Positions 1-11,401 of a DNA stretch of 64,000 nucleotides are shown here, one piece after another. The stretch covers positions 18,496,501 to 18,560,500 of the forward strand of contig NC_050098.1 in assembly GCF_902167145.1 (NCBI RefSeq), read 5' to 3'. Origin of the DNA: Zea mays. Taxonomy: Eukaryota; Streptophyta; Magnoliopsida; Poales; Poaceae. Position 1 is the stretch's first letter. Every line of letters starts with the position of its first letter. The position numbers and the translations under genes were made by a program. The notes under the pieces were generated by a model. The model made no database searches. It was not told the origin of the DNA and worked only from the letters and a program-made list of their open reading frames with translations.

Positions 1-1902
1 GAGCAATCTTAATTCAAGTTTCATGGTTAACAAAGGTACTAGGTGATAAACAATATTAATACAAATTTAATACAAATGGAATGGACGAATTTGGAGTTAG
101 AATGAATTAAATATGAATTAAATAAGTTTATGGATTTATTTTCATACTAAAAACATATTTTCTTTATAAATTCTAAATTTCCTAGGGGTTCTGGACTGGG
201 CACAATATTTCATAAGAGATCAGGGGCTAACTCGCAATTTCTCCCCAGACTCATATTCTCCCCGCGTGGATGCAGGGTTAATTGTGGCAAAGAGCAGGGG
301 CTCTTAAGTAAGAATGCCATGCGAAGGGGTACGGATAAGCCCTGACCGTTGGATCACGACCTGCGGTCAGGATTAGATCATGAAAGGGGGTATGCGACCC
401 CGGCCACAGGATTTGATATCAAGGGCGCAGATTAACTAGGGCTTGTCCCGAAGCGGTATACAATGCTAACCGCAAGATCTTGGATCGACCGCCCGGATTA
501 AATGAAACGAAGAGGTAAGTACATATTATATCTAAGCCGCACGCCACAGGATCTATGGCCCACAATCAATTTTCGCCGATCTAATCTGGGCCCTTCGCTT
601 GCTGATCAACGGCCGAGGCGCTGTCTTCCTCAATTCAATCCTAGCCACGGCGGCGGAGAAGCCACCCGGCGGTGCGCCCACCGGCAACATGGCCGACCGA
701 CCCCCATAGCCCTAACCCGAACGCTAAATGGTGCAAACGGAAGAGGAAGGGATGCCAAACCAAATGGGAGCGATTTTACCGTGAATCGTGTAGCGGGACT
801 CGCCGCCCACGGAGACATGCGGGTTCACGGCGACAAATCGGACACCGGCGACGAATTCCCACGACCCAAGTTGACCGCCTTGCCCGAGGAGTCGTCCAAC
901 ACCCGCAGCAAGAGACGGCGATCACCCAGCACGGTCTGGCGCTCCAATTCCCGACGATGGCAGAGAATCGCGCACGGTCCTCCAGTTGCCGCCGCAAGAA
1001 TTCCCCACTGCGGACGGTGGGTGTCCTTGCCCCACGGCGTTGGCGCCATGCGCACGGGTCCTCGGAAGGCGGCGTGCGCGTGCTTTATAGCCTGAAGGCG
1101 AGGGCGTAACAGTCGTGGCCGAAATAAGCGTAGCGAGTAGGATTCGGTCAAGCACGGGGCTTCCACGCGAGATCTACGGCTAGTTGGGGAAGACACCTGC
1201 AGCTAGGGCCCATACGTCAGGGAGAGCGCGCCCGTTCACGCATACGCAAGCTGCGGAGGAGAGCGTACCCATGGAACGGCCCCACCCGCAGTGGCAAAAA
1301 TCGGCTGGTGAGTGAATTCCAAGTGGGCCAGGGCTGTCGGCAAGGGTTTTGGGCCTGGAGCGCGGCTGGGGAAAATGGAGGAGTGGGGAAGAAGAAGTGG
1401 GCCAGTTGCAGTGGAATGGGCCAAGAGTGAAGTAGCCGACCCAGTAGGAGAAAAACTGTTTTCTTTTTCTTTTGTTCAGTTCTCATTTTCAAATCCATTT
1501 TCAAATTTGGTTTTGGATCTCAAATTCAATTAAAAGCACAATCATAAGAACCAGCATGAGATTTCATTATATTTGTATATATATATATTTATTCATTCAT
1601 TTATTATTCCACATAAGTAATTGCATTTGGAATATGTAGCACACATGTAATTATTTTAAGAAAAATAGTTTATATTGTATGATCTCTTATTAAAAAGAAA
1701 TGTTCTCATATTAATACTTATAAACTTCCATAAAGGCTAATTTATATAAGAAGTTTTCTTTATTGAATTTTTGTTATAAAACTTTTATTTAAGGAGGGGT
1801 GACTTCAAATGTTATGGGAATTCTAAAGGAAAAAGGATATTCTAATTCAATATCTTTGAAAAATTTTACTATATTCTCAAAAATGAGATTTAGGGTGTTA
1901 CA
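1..1902 (-). mobile_element. Partial Gypsy-type LTR (element E), truncated by window edge
   Basis: This stretch ends in GGGTGTTACA at 1902, so its minus strand begins TGTAACACCC, the usual start of long grass chromovirus LTRs. Immediately after it a Copia LTR resumes mid-sequence, so this is the boundary of an insertion into that Copia LTR. A minus-strand TATAAAG lies near 1083-1089. The GC-rich part (about 560-1400) followed by AT-rich flanks resembles the organisation of the Gypsy LTRs at 16621-20512 and 30778-35126. The left end is outside the window, so I cannot tell a solo LTR from a full element or check the target duplication. Small open frames here (for example 502-1095) look like chance frames in GC-rich LTR sequence. 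Confidence 0.7.
1083..1089 (-). promoter_or_regulatory. TATA box of Gypsy LTR E
   Basis: The plus-strand CTTTATA reads TATAAAG on the minus strand, in a GC-rich setting. It matches the position and flanking style (GGCTATAAA) of the TATA boxes in Gypsy C and supports minus orientation of this LTR. Confidence 0.5.
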
Positions 1903-2509
1903 CTCCCCAACGACTATGGAAGTGGTTGGGGGCTATAAATACCCCCAACCACCTCATTCATAACCATCCAAGCATTCTAAACATCTCATTCAATACAAGA
2001 GCAAAAGACTCCACTCCAAGACACATCAAATAGTTTGAATCCTCTCTAAGCCTCCAAATCAACTCAATTCCATTAGGGACTTGAGAGAGGGTGTTCTTGT
2101 GTTCTTTTGTTGCTCTTGTTGCTTGGCTTAGCCTTTTTCTTTTCTTTCTCTTATTCTCAAGTGCTTTGTAAGCGAGGCAAGAGACACCAAGCGTATGGTG
2201 GTCTTTGTGGGGTCTTAGTGACCCGTGAGATTAAGGAAGACGGCTCACTTGGTCTAAGTGATCGTTTGAGAGAGGGAAAGAGTTGAAATAGACCCGGTCT
2301 TTGTGACCTCCTCAACAGGGAGTAGGTTCTTTGGAACCGAACCTTTGTAAAACAAATCTCCGTGTTCACTCGCCTTATTTCTTGGTTGATTTGTTTTCCC
2401 TCTCTTTAGGACTTGAATTTAATTCTAACGCTAACCCCCATCTTGTAGTCTGTGTTTAAAGTTATAAATTTCAGGTTTTGCCTATTCACCCCCCTCTAGG
2501 CAACTATCA
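1903..2509 (+). repeat. Sirevirus 1 5' LTR, 3' portion
   Basis: It resumes at 1903 after the Gypsy LTR and ends in CCCTCTAGGCAACTATCA just before the primer binding site. It contains the promoter stem GGGGGCTATAAATACCCCC and the leader shared with the Sirevirus 2 LTR. The 5' part of this LTR lies left of the window. Confidence 0.85.
1934..1940 (+). promoter_or_regulatory. TATA box of Sirevirus 1 5' LTR
   Basis: TATAAAT sits inside an inverted repeat (GGTTGGGGGC..ACCCCCAACC). The same arrangement occurs in the LTRs of Sirevirus 2 (22461, 30396) and, on the minus strand, Sirevirus D (21086). Confidence 0.65.
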
Positions 2510-2511
2510 AT

Positions 2512-2523
2512 TGGTATCAAAGC
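2512..2523 (+). other. Primer binding site, Sirevirus 1
   Basis: TGGTATCAAAGC starts two bases after the LTR end. It differs by one base from TGGTATCAGAGC, complementary to the 3' end of initiator Met tRNA, as usual for Copia elements. Confidence 0.8.
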
Positions 2524-2554
2524 CCAGTGCTTCATTAGAGTCTAACAACTCGAA

Positions 2555-4477
2555 GTGATGTCGGGAGATCACGCCAAGAGGGAGATTATGACCGGTGACA
2601 AGTTCGCAAGCTCGGGGAGGACTCTCTCTAGGGAGTCCGGCAACAAACACAAGGAGGAATTATCTTCCTCCATCAAGTTGCATCGAAAAGGTGACAAGAA
2701 GAAGAAGATGAAAAAGGTGGTCTACTACGAGACTGACTCTTCGTCACCCTCCACATCAAGCTCTGAGTCATCCGTCGCTTCTAAGCGCCATGAGCGCAAG
2801 AAGTATAGTAAGATGCCTCTTCGCTATCCCCGTATTTCAAAGAGCACTCCATTACTTTCCGTACCCCTAGGCAAACCACCATATTTTGATGGTGAGGATT
2901 ATTGTATGTGGAGTGATAAAATGAGATACCATCTAACCTCATTCCACGAAAGTATTTGGGATATTGTTGAGTATGGAGCGCAGGTACCTCAAGTAGGGGA
3001 TAAAGACTTTGACTCGAACGAGGTAGTCCAAATACGGCACTTTAACTCCCAAGCAACCTCTATACTCCTTGCCTCTCTATGTCGAGAGGAGTATAATAAG
3101 GTGCAAGGGTTAAAGAGCGCCAAGGAAATTTGGGACGTCCTCAAAACTACGCACGAAGGGGACGAGGTGACTAAGATCACCAAGCGGGAAACGATCGAGG
3201 GGGAGCTTGGTCGGTTCGTCCTCAACAAAGGAGAAGAGTCACAAGCAATGTATAACCGGCTAAAGACCATGGTGAACCAAGTGCGCAACCTCGGGAGGAC
3301 CAAGTGGGATGACCATGAAATGGTCAAGGTTATTCTTAGATCACTTGTTTTTCATAATCCCACTCAAGTGCAACTAATCCGTGGAGACCCTTGATATAAA
3401 CAGATCTCTCCCAAGGAAGTAATAGGCAAGTTTGTGAGCTTTGAACTTATGATCAAAGACTCCAAACATATTGTCAACTTGGAGCAATGCGCCAGCTCCA
3501 CACCCGAGGTGCAACCCGTCGCATTCAAAGCGACGGAAGAAAAGAAGGAGTATACATCAAGTAGGCTTCCAATCGATGCCTCCAAGCTCGACAATGAGGA
3601 AATGGCGCTCATTATCAAGAGCTTCCGCCAAATTCTCAAACAAAGGAGAGGGATAGATTACAAATCCCGCTCCAAGAAGGTATGCTACCGGTGTGGTAAG
3701 TCCGGTCACTTTATTGCTAAATGTCCTATTTCTAGTGGAAGTGAAAGGGACGATGACAAGAAAGGGAAGAAGGAGAAGGAGAAGAAGAGATACTACAAGA
3801 AGAAGGGTGGCGTTGCCCACATATGTCGGGAATGGGACTCCAATGAGAGCTTCACCGACTCCTCCTCCGACGAGGACGCCGTCAACATCGCCGTCAACAA
3901 GGGCCTTCTCTTCCCCAACATCGGCCACAAGTGTCTCATGGCTAAGGGCGGCAAGAAGAAGAAGGTACACTCTAGAGCCACCCTCAAATATACAACATCT
4001 AGTGATGAGGGTAGCTCTAGTGATAGTGAAGATAATTTAATGTCTCTCTTTGCCAACCTTAGCATGGACCAAAAGAAAAAAATGAAGCAATTAATGAGAA
4101 GGATGAACTCTTGGATAGCCAAGAGGACTTCCTAATTAAAGAGAACAAAAAATTTGTTAAACTGAAAAATGCTTATGCTCAGGAAGTAGAAAAATGTGAA
4201 AACTTAACTAAGGAGCTTAGCATTTGTCATGATTCAATTTCTAGCCTTAGAAATGAAAATGCTAGTTTAGTTTCTAAGATTGAAAAATTGAATGTTTGAA
4301 ATGATTCCATTTCCTGTCTTAGAGATGAGAATGTTAGACTAAATGCTAAGATAGAAGAATTAAATGCATGCAAACCATCTACATCTACTGTTGAGCATGT
4401 TTCTATTTGCACTAGATGTAGAGATATTAATGTTGAAGCTATAGATGATCACCTTGCCATGATTAAGAAACAAAATG
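2555..4477 (+). pseudogene. Sirevirus 1 gag, first part, broken
   Basis: This is the retroelement capsid/nucleocapsid gene. It starts at an ATG giving MMSGDHAKRE, equivalent to the start in Sirevirus 2. The UBN2-type gag core has GKPPYFDGEDY and a CREEYNKV motif. After a TGA at 3392-3394 the frame continues with a CCHC zinc knuckle (CYRCGKSGHFIAKC) near 3685-3725, then Lys- and acid-rich stretches. A frame change near 4110 leads into coiled-coil sequence made of short SLRNEN-like repeats, with another stop near 4299. Gypsy A cuts the gene at 4478-4482 (TSD atcac) and it resumes at 11402. It is non-functional: at least two stops, one frameshift and an insertion of about 6.9 kb. Confidence 0.88.
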
Positions 4478-4482
4478 ATCAC

Positions 4483-5606
4483 TGTTGGTACCCTTAATCA
4501 GGGGTACCCCTTACTACAGCATTAAAGACACGGTGCCCGCGCAGCTACCTCTAGTTGTGCGGTAAATAGCACCCAACGTTTCCGCATGAGCAGCTCCGGG
4601 GCCGCCGCGTGGCCGAAAAAGGTGGTATACTCCAAGATACCTTCAGTAGGTCCGGACCTCCTCAAGAAAGCGTCGGACCCTATACTCACAACCCGGATCT
4701 CCGAGTATGGTCCAGGGCTCCCATGCAAGCAAGTCGGACCCCTTGGGTGAGGTCCGGACCCCTCTGAGCGGGGTCAAGGCCACCCACAGCGAGGTGCCGG
4801 GACAGGGGATACCCTAGCCTAAGCAAGGGTCCGGTACTGACACGTGTACAGACTTTATCCTGTACGCTTGCGCTGCCCGCTCAGGCGGAGGCCCGATGCT
4901 ACCACGTGGCTTGTTGCCCGTGACGTAAGCCAGCGGGCGGAGCCTGACGTAAGGCCTCTGGGCCGCGCGGTCTCTGCATTTATTGCGGAGAGGACGCGCC
5001 GCCTGCCCACTCTGCTAACAGGCGATGTGCCGCCTCAGCATTTATTGTGACCTGTCCACTCAGCTGACAGGAGGCGTCCAGGCCATCCTACAGGCGGCGT
5101 GCCTGTCCAGTCCATTGCCAAACAGTACGCCCGTGCTGCAAGGTGCACTGTGTCCACCGTCACTTATGCATTGCCAGGGAAGCTTCCCCTGCACGCCAAT
5201 ACCACACAGATCGCGGATGTCAGGGTACAAGAAGATTGCTCCAGCAGTGAACATTAGTAGCTCCTAGTATTACATCTGTTATGTTCCTGGGCCCACATGT
5301 TGGGGCTCAGTACCCTTGTACGTGCCCCCTTAGTTATAAAAGGGGAGGCATGCAACGTTACGAGGGGGGTTCACTCACACACAGACTGAACTTAGACTTA
5401 GAATCTCAGCTCTCAAGCTTCCACAACAATCCAACACACAATGGAGTAAGGTATTACGCTCCGGTGGCCTGAACCACTCTAAATCTTCGTGTGTTCCTAA
5501 GTTCATCGTTCATCTACCAATAGGAAAAACGCTTAAGCCCCCTCCTCATCTTAGGATTTAGGGCGGGTGCACTCCGCCACCCGGCCGGAGAATTCCCTCT
5601 CCGACA
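4483..5606 (+). repeat. Gypsy A 5' LTR
   Basis: Starts TGTTGGTACCCTTAATCAGG and ends CTCTCCGACA, with short inverted termini TGT..ACA. It is matched by the 3' copy at 10282-11401 with scattered substitutions and small indels, for example a 6-bp difference in the repeated actta-gact stretch near 5393. Confidence 0.93.
5335..5341 (+). promoter_or_regulatory. TATA box of Gypsy A 5' LTR
   Basis: TATAAAA is followed by GGGGAGGC and lies about 270 bp before the LTR end. It is conserved in the 3' LTR. Confidence 0.6.
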
Positions 5607-5608
5607 TT

Positions 5609-5627
5609 TGGCGCGCCAGGTAGGGGG
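5609..5627 (+). other. Primer binding site, Gypsy A
   Basis: TGGCGCGCCAGGTAGGGGG follows two bases after the LTR end. It is not the Met-tRNA type found in the other retroelements here. It resembles the primer sites of Tat-lineage grass Gypsy elements (from memory), and I did not assign the tRNA. Confidence 0.6.
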
Positions 5628-5663
5628 TTTGGCATTAGGTTTTTGCTTGTTTTCTCGCTCAGC

Positions 5664-7213
5664 ATGATGGTGCAAATCGTTGAGCACCGCGCTGAGATTT
5701 CGGTGGATTTCGTGGTGGAGGAAGAAGTTGTTTCTTCCACGCCACAGGTTCCCAACCACCCAGTGCCGGGCACTGCTGCTGTGCACGCTGCACGGCAGCA
5801 TACAACTGCGCAGACATCCCGGACTCCATCGAGGACGGCGTCAGGAGCATTGTCTGCAGCCAGGGAGTTGCTGCGTCACCCTCCAAGCTCCACGGCCTCA
5901 CTGGGGGCCATGAAGCAGTGGCGGGACGACGTCAACCGACTGCTCGGCATGGCGCATTCCACCTCAACCAGGTCTAAGCCTCGGTCATCCCGACGCCAAC
6001 GTGAGGCGACGACATCTGTGCGCTCACCCTCAGTAAGGGGCGCACAGACCGACGACCTCCGGGCAGAGCTCAACCGCAGGCGTGCAGGAGAGAACGCCTG
6101 GATCTCTTTAGAGAGGGCGCGCGAGCGCCGGCAAAATATCGAGGGTCGCAACCTGTATCAAGACTTTGCTGCATCAGCAGCGCAGGCCCCAATGGGCACC
6201 CAGTCCCAAACGGGTGTCCCCTTGGCCGGCGTGGGCTGCGCCGCCCTCGCGGATCATCTCCGCACGACGTCATGGCCACCCAAGTTCCGGCCGCACCTGC
6301 CGGACAAGTACGACGGTACGTCAAACCCGTCGGAATTCCTGCAGGTGTACGTCACCGCTATCACAGCAGCAGGTGGAAACACCGTTGTGATGGCGACATA
6401 TTTTCATGTCGCCTTGTCTGGGCCTGCCCAGACTTGGCTCATGAATCTCACCCCAGGGTCAATCTACTCCAAGAGCTCTGCGCGTGGTTCGTTGCTAACT
6501 TTGCCAGCGCTTACCAGCAACACGGTGTGGAGGCCCACCTCCACACAGTGAGGCAGGAGCCCGGGGAGACCCTCTAGACGTTCATCTCCCGCTTCACCAA
6601 GGTGCGAGGTACTATACCTCACATTTCAGATGCCTCCATCATCACGGCCTTCCGCTAGGGAGTACGTGATGAGAAAATGTTGGAGAAGTTGGCCACGCAT
6701 GACGTGGAGACTGTCTCCACACTCTTCGATCTGGCTGACAAGTGCGCTAGAGCCGCCGAGGGCCGTGCATGGCATTCGGCCCCGCAGACCAGGGTTACCC
6801 AGACGGGTGGCTCGGGTACCGTCCCCCGTGACGGTAAAAAGAAAAAGAAGAAGGACCACGACCACCAGAAGCCGCGGTCCACCGTTCTAGTCGTCGCAGT
6901 CGCGACTGGGGGCCAGGGCGACTGCAACAAACGCCCACAACAGCAGAGGGGTAACAGCGGCCCATGCCCTGTGCACCCCAACGGTCGCCACAACGCTGTG
7001 GAGTGTCGCGAGATCATCGACCTCGCGAAACGCGTCAGCGAGCGGCACGAGCAGTCTTCCAAAGACGGCTCCCCACCTCGTCGCCGACCTGGCAAGGAAA
7101 GGATCGACGACGGCGAGGCGGCCGCGACTGAACGGGACCTCGGGTATCAGTCTCCTGAGGGGGACCTGAAGGATGTCTTCACCGGAGGCTCCTCCTCCGG
7201 TGGCGACAACTAG
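5664..7213 (+). pseudogene. Gypsy A gag, broken
   Basis: Capsid gene of the element. ATG at 5664 gives MMVQIVEHRAE. The retrotransposon gag core runs from about KFRPHLPDKYDG to GPAQTWLMNL. A one-base frameshift near 6465 moves the reading into the frame containing VANFASAYQQHG. That frame is closed by TAG at 6575-6577 and again near 6656, both where related gag proteins carry Gln, and then continues through KMLEKLATHDVETV to a nucleocapsid-like HPNGRHNAVECREI and a charged tail ending at 7213. No canonical CCHC knuckle is present, which is normal for this kind of gag. Non-functional in this copy. Confidence 0.82.
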
Positions 7214-7602
7214 ATGGACCCCCGAAAGGACCCCGTACTCCCCGGTCTACGGGGCCGAAGCCTACCTTCCCCCGGAAACCCTTCTAGACTCCCCACGGGT
7301 CCAGGCTTCTGACAAATCCATGCAAAAATGGCTACAGCACGAGGATGAGGACTCCGTTATCAAACGCAGATGGGAACCCAGGATCGGGACCTAGTCTTAC
7401 GGCAAGTACCAAACCAAGAAGGGCTCTACAACTCTCCCCCAGCTGGGAAGGACCCTTCAAGGTGACGGGAATACGCCGACCCGAGGGTGACTATCTTGCC
7501 ATGACTGAAGGAGTACCTCTTCCTGACCACTTGAGCATCTATGTAAGTTCTATCCATAGGAGCAAGTCTGAGGGGTCAAATTTTTCTCCCTTTTGTAACT
7601 AG
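7214..7602 (+). pseudogene. Gypsy A integrase C-terminal remnant
   Basis: Directly after the gag stop the sequence encodes TPYSPVYGAEAYLPPETLL, which matches the end of the integrase core of Tat-type Gypsy elements. After a frameshift near 7345-7400 comes LSPSWEGPFKVTG, the GPF/Y-type integrase tail. No protease, RT, RNase H or integrase catalytic DDE sequence lies between gag and this remnant. The simplest reading is one large internal deletion with its junction near 7213. Cannot be functional alone. Confidence 0.8.
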
Positions 7603-7899
7603 GTAACGCATACGTGTACGCTAGCCCGGTGAGGTCCGCCCTCATAAGCCCGGCCTGTTGGTCTGCACCCATGCATGATAGGTTATAAAGAAAAGATTTA
7701 CCCCCTCAGATGTGCCTCTATGATAGTTTTATCCTACTGCTCCATGGTCTTACCTTGCAGTTTTCCAGATGTTATTTTATCTAACCCACCCAATCAGTTC
7801 CCATCCCATCAGACATGATGGCATCCGAATTGAATAGCCAGGCTTGCAGTTTAGGACCTCTCTGCGAAAGAAGGAGGGCCCGATAGCCTGGGGGCCGGT

Positions 7900-8215
7900 T
7901 CTAAAGAACGGGAGCCCGTTCCATGGGGAGGTCCGGAGCCTGTGTGGCCGCTTAGCCTGGTCCCGTACCCGAAAGCCTGCACACTCCACCACCCCGTGAC
8001 GGGTACCCAAGTATTTGGAGCTATAAGTCCTGTGGGTTCGACAACCTAGGGTCCGGAACTAGAGAATGGACACTTGTCTCCTGGGGTGGTCCGGAGCCGT
8101 GTAGCCGCTCAGCCTGGTCCCATACCGTGGGCCTGCACGCTCCACCACTCTTTGGCGGGTGTCCTAGTATCTAGAACCACTGTCCAGGGGGTCCGGACGC
8201 ACAACTTAGCTTCCC
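7900..8215 (+). repeat. Imperfect direct repeat, two units of about 157 bp
   Basis: Each unit contains GCCTGGTCCCGTACC or GCCTGGTCCCATACC (starting 7955 and 8112), then GCCTGCAC.CTCCACCAC, a CGGGTRYCC-type stretch and a GGTCCGGA motif. The copies have diverged. Confidence 0.65.
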
Positions 8216-9528
8216 AGGCTAAACCGTGCAGGTCCTGAGCATGTATCAAAGGATGGCTAGTGTAAGATGGCGGGTCCTGCGGGTGTACTACTAATGCTCT
8301 CTAGCCGAAGTTGTGTGCAGGCCTAGGTCCCAGTCGAGACTACCTCCTGGGGGCCATTGCCAACTCTTTCTTAGGTATGCTGGTCTGCAGCCTCGACAAA
8401 CCGAGCCTATATCCAAGGGGGGCTAGGTACCAAGGAGGAATCGGTTACACCACACACAATAGGGACAAGTGGTACACAGATAAATGCTAATACTGCTTGA
8501 TAAATAGTACTCAAAAGTACCTTACAAAAAGCAAAAGTATTACATCCGCCTTTAAGCAGAGTCCTAGCTCCATCTCTACTATGCAGGAATGGACTACTCT
8601 GCACCAGCAGGGTTGCGTTGGAAGCTAGCTCCAGGTGGCTCACCAGCGGCGGTGACCACCTCTGCACCGACGGTTCGTCAGCGGCGGCGGCCACCTCTGC
8701 TCCGAGCGGCTCGCCAGCAGAGGCGACCACCTCTACGCCTGGCAGCCTCCCCAGCGGTGGCGACCACCTCAGCGTGCACGCCATGACGAAGAGGCCCTCG
8801 CCCCCGCCCTCCTACGGGGGTGAGGACAAGACCATCCAAGCCATGGAGCTAGGAGCACGGCGGCAGGAGGTGCTTGCGGTCTAGCCAGGACCACGTAGCC
8901 GAAGTTCGCCTCCTTTGCAAGGCTGGTGATCATCCTTTTCCTCCGAATGCTGGAGGAAGAGGCGGGTCACCAGCCCATGTGGGAGGCAGAGCCGCGGCAC
9001 AGCTCGCTCTCCACCACCGCGAGGCTGATGAACATCCTTGAAGCCAAGCACCGGTGAAAGAGCACCGTTCCCACAAGGTTGCGCACCTCCAACAGAGGAA
9101 AGACAAGACCGGCAGCACCAACCCGCTAGGGAGGACAAAAGGCACGAACTCTTTAGCGGCAAGTTCACCGGGGTGGAGGGCGCCGGCGCATCCCATCCAA
9201 GTAGGTGGTATACCATGTCGAGCACCCACTCAGTCTGGGCATGCTCGAGATGAACTTACAAGTCCATGGTAAACTATGGTGACACAAAGCATAAACCTTG
9301 AAGGCAAAAGGGGCGTAGAGAGCTCGGAGGTGAGAGGACGCCGCGAGTGGGAGAGAACCAAGGCATGGCTACTACTCGAAGGATGAACCCCTCTTTAAAG
9401 GCAGACTCCCCCGCTCAAGCCTCGAAACGTCGGGAGAAGTCTCCCCCGATGCACACCGGGGTATCCATCCTATGACATGGGGGCCCGGTCCCACGAGTCA
9501 AACAGCTGGCGCGCTGGTCTTCGAGCGC

Positions 9529-9768
9529 CAAGAAGGCGAACCGCCGCACAAAGAGCATGCCACCGCCCTGCGGTAGTGTGCCCCTTCATCTTCACCGCGA
9601 CCAACGGTCAAGAAGGCGAACTGCCGCACAAAGAGCATGCCACCGCCCTGCGGTAGTGCGCCCCTTCATCTTTGCCACGACCAACGATCAAGAAGGCGAA
9701 CCACCGCACAAGGAGCGTGCTACCGCCCCGCGGTAGTGCGCCCCCTCGTCTTCACCGCAACCAGCGGT
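9529..9768 (+). repeat. 80-bp tandem repeat, about three copies
   Basis: CAAGAAGGCGAACYGCCGCA recurs at 9529, 9609 and 9689, an exact 80-bp period. Each unit continues with GAGCRTGCYACCGCCC and GCGGTAGTGYGCCCC. A fourth, decayed copy can be traced further right. Confidence 0.85.
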
Positions 9769-10263
9769 CCAACCCCTGGCATGGAGGCCCAGGCCCACAT
9801 GTCATGCACCTGGTGCGCCGGTTTCTGTGTGCGGAGAAGGCGAACCGACGCGTGAAGAGCGCGCCACTGCCTGCGGTAGTGCACCTCTTCGCCACCGCCG
9901 AAACCGACAGCCTAGTCCCTGGCACAGGGGCCTGGGCCCATGAGTCATCCTCCTTGGGCGCCAGTTCCTGCGTGCAGAGAAGTCGAACCGCCGCTCGCGC
10001 CAGTACCGCACCCCTAGGGGCTGCCGCAGAAGGCAGTGAAGGTGAAATTTCAAAATCAACGCAGCAGTACCAAGGCACCCCGCGCGTGACCCAGTAAAAC
10101 CATCGAGTGCGGAGGTCATGGACCAGTTAGCCGCGGGAACAGGCATGGTGGTTGACGTGACTGAAGGTGGACTGACAGTAATTATGTCAGCAAGCACACG
10201 GAAGCGGCGCGCCAATCGCCGATGAAGCTTTGGCCCCATCTGCAAGCTCGTACCCTCCCCTAA

Positions 10264-10281
10264 GGTGGGCCCGGGGGCCAC
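10264..10281 (+). other. Polypurine tract region, Gypsy A
   Basis: GGTGGGCCCGGGGGCCAC abuts the 3' LTR start TGTTGG at 10282, the expected position of the plus-strand primer. The purine run is interrupted by CCC. Confidence 0.55.
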
Positions 10282-11401
10282 TGTTGGTACCCTTAATCAG
10301 GGGTACCCCTTACTATAGCATTAAAGACACGGTGCCCGTGTAGCTACCTCTAGTTGCGCGGTAAATAGCACCCAACCTTTCCTCATGAGCAGCTCTGGGG
10401 CCGCCGTGTGCCCGGAAAAGGTGGTATACTCCAAGATACCTTTAGTAGGTCTGGACCTCCTCAAGAAAGCGTGGGACCCATATACTCACAACCCGGATCT
10501 CCGAGTATGGTCTAGGGCTCCCATGCAAGCAAGCCGGACCCCTTGGGTGAGGTCCGAACCCCTCTGAGCGGGGTCAAGGCCACCCACAGCGAGGTCCCGG
10601 GATAGGGGATACCCTAGCCTAAGCAAGGGTCTGGTACTGACACGTGTCCAAACTTTATCCTATACGCTTGCGCTCCCCGCTTAGGCGGAGGTCCGATGCT
10701 GCCACGTGGCTTGTTGCCCGTGACATAAGCCGACGAGCGAAGCCTGATGTAAGGCCTCTGGGCCGCGTGGTCTCTACATTTATTGTGGAGAGGACGTGCC
10801 GCCTACCCACTCTGCTGACAGGCGATGTGCCGCCTCAGCATTTATTGTGACCTGTCCACTCAGCTGACAGGAGGCGTCCAGGCCATCCTACAGGCGGCGT
10901 GCCTGTCCAGTCCATTGCCAAATAGTACGCCCGTGCTGCAAGGTGCACTGTGTCCACCGTCACTTATGCATTGCCAGGGAAGCTTCCCCTAAACACCAAT
11001 ACCACGCAGATCGCAGATGTAAGGGTACAAGAAGATTGCTCCAGCAGCGAACATTAGTAGCTCCTAGTATTACATCTGTTATGTTCCTGGGCCCACATGT
11101 CAGGGCTCAGTACCCTTGTACGTGCCCCCCTTAGTTATAAAAGGGGAGGCATGCAACGTTACGAGGGGGGTTCACTCACACACAGACTGAACTTAGACTC
11201 TCAGCTCTCAAGCTTCCACAACAATCCAACACACAGTGGAGTAGGGTATTACGCTCCGGTGGCCTGAACCACTCTAAATCCTCGCGTGTTCCTGAGTTCA
11301 TCATTCATCTACCAACAGGCAAAACGCTTAAGCCCCCTCCTCATCTTAGGATTTAGGGTGGGTGCACTCTGCCACCCGGCCGGAGAATTCCCTCTCCGAC
11401 A
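10282..11401 (+). repeat. Gypsy A 3' LTR
   Basis: The 1120-bp partner of 4483-5606. A TATA box (TATAAAA) is at 11136-11142. It is followed by the target duplication atcac, after which Sirevirus 1 gag resumes. Confidence 0.93.
11136..11142 (+). promoter_or_regulatory. TATA box of Gypsy A 3' LTR
   Basis: TATAAAA in the same context as 5335-5341. From this LTR it would drive transcription rightward into the Sirevirus 1 remnant. Confidence 0.5.

Larger units (their letters stand above)
7603..10281 (+). other. Gypsy A 3' internal region, no convincing gene
   Basis: About 2.7 kb between the integrase remnant and the 3' LTR. It holds two imperfect copies of a unit of about 157 bp, a GC-rich stretch with short Ala/Ser/Thr-rich frames on both strands (8407-9270), an 80-bp tandem repeat (9529-9768) and a terminal purine tract. 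None of the short frames shows a recognisable domain. Confidence 0.7.
4483..11401 (+). mobile_element. Gypsy A, non-autonomous element with most of pol deleted
   Basis: A complete LTR element with LTRs at 4483-5606 (1124 bp) and 10282-11401 (1120 bp), both starting TGTTGGTACC and ending CTCTCCGACA. It is flanked by perfect 5-bp duplications atcac (4478-4482 and 11402-11406). Inside are a primer site, a degenerate gag, only the C-terminal tail of integrase, then about 2.7 kb without convincing genes but with tandem repeats, and a G-rich polypurine tract before the 3' LTR. The gag style (CPVHPNGRHNAVEC instead of a zinc knuckle) and the primer site suggest the Tat lineage, as in rice RIRE2/Dasheng-like pairs; that assignment is inference. 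The LTRs differ at several percent of sites by eye, so the insertion is much older than Gypsy C. Confidence 0.92.

Noticed and set aside
502..1196. Overlapping open frames of 60-197 codons in GC-rich LTR sequence
   Set aside because: They occur on both strands at once, have no domains, and lie inside a Gypsy LTR. Chance frames caused by GC content.
8407..9272. Possible antisense gene in the 3' region of Gypsy A
   Set aside because: Frames are short, overlap on both strands and are low-complexity. No recognisable protein. Left as non-coding.
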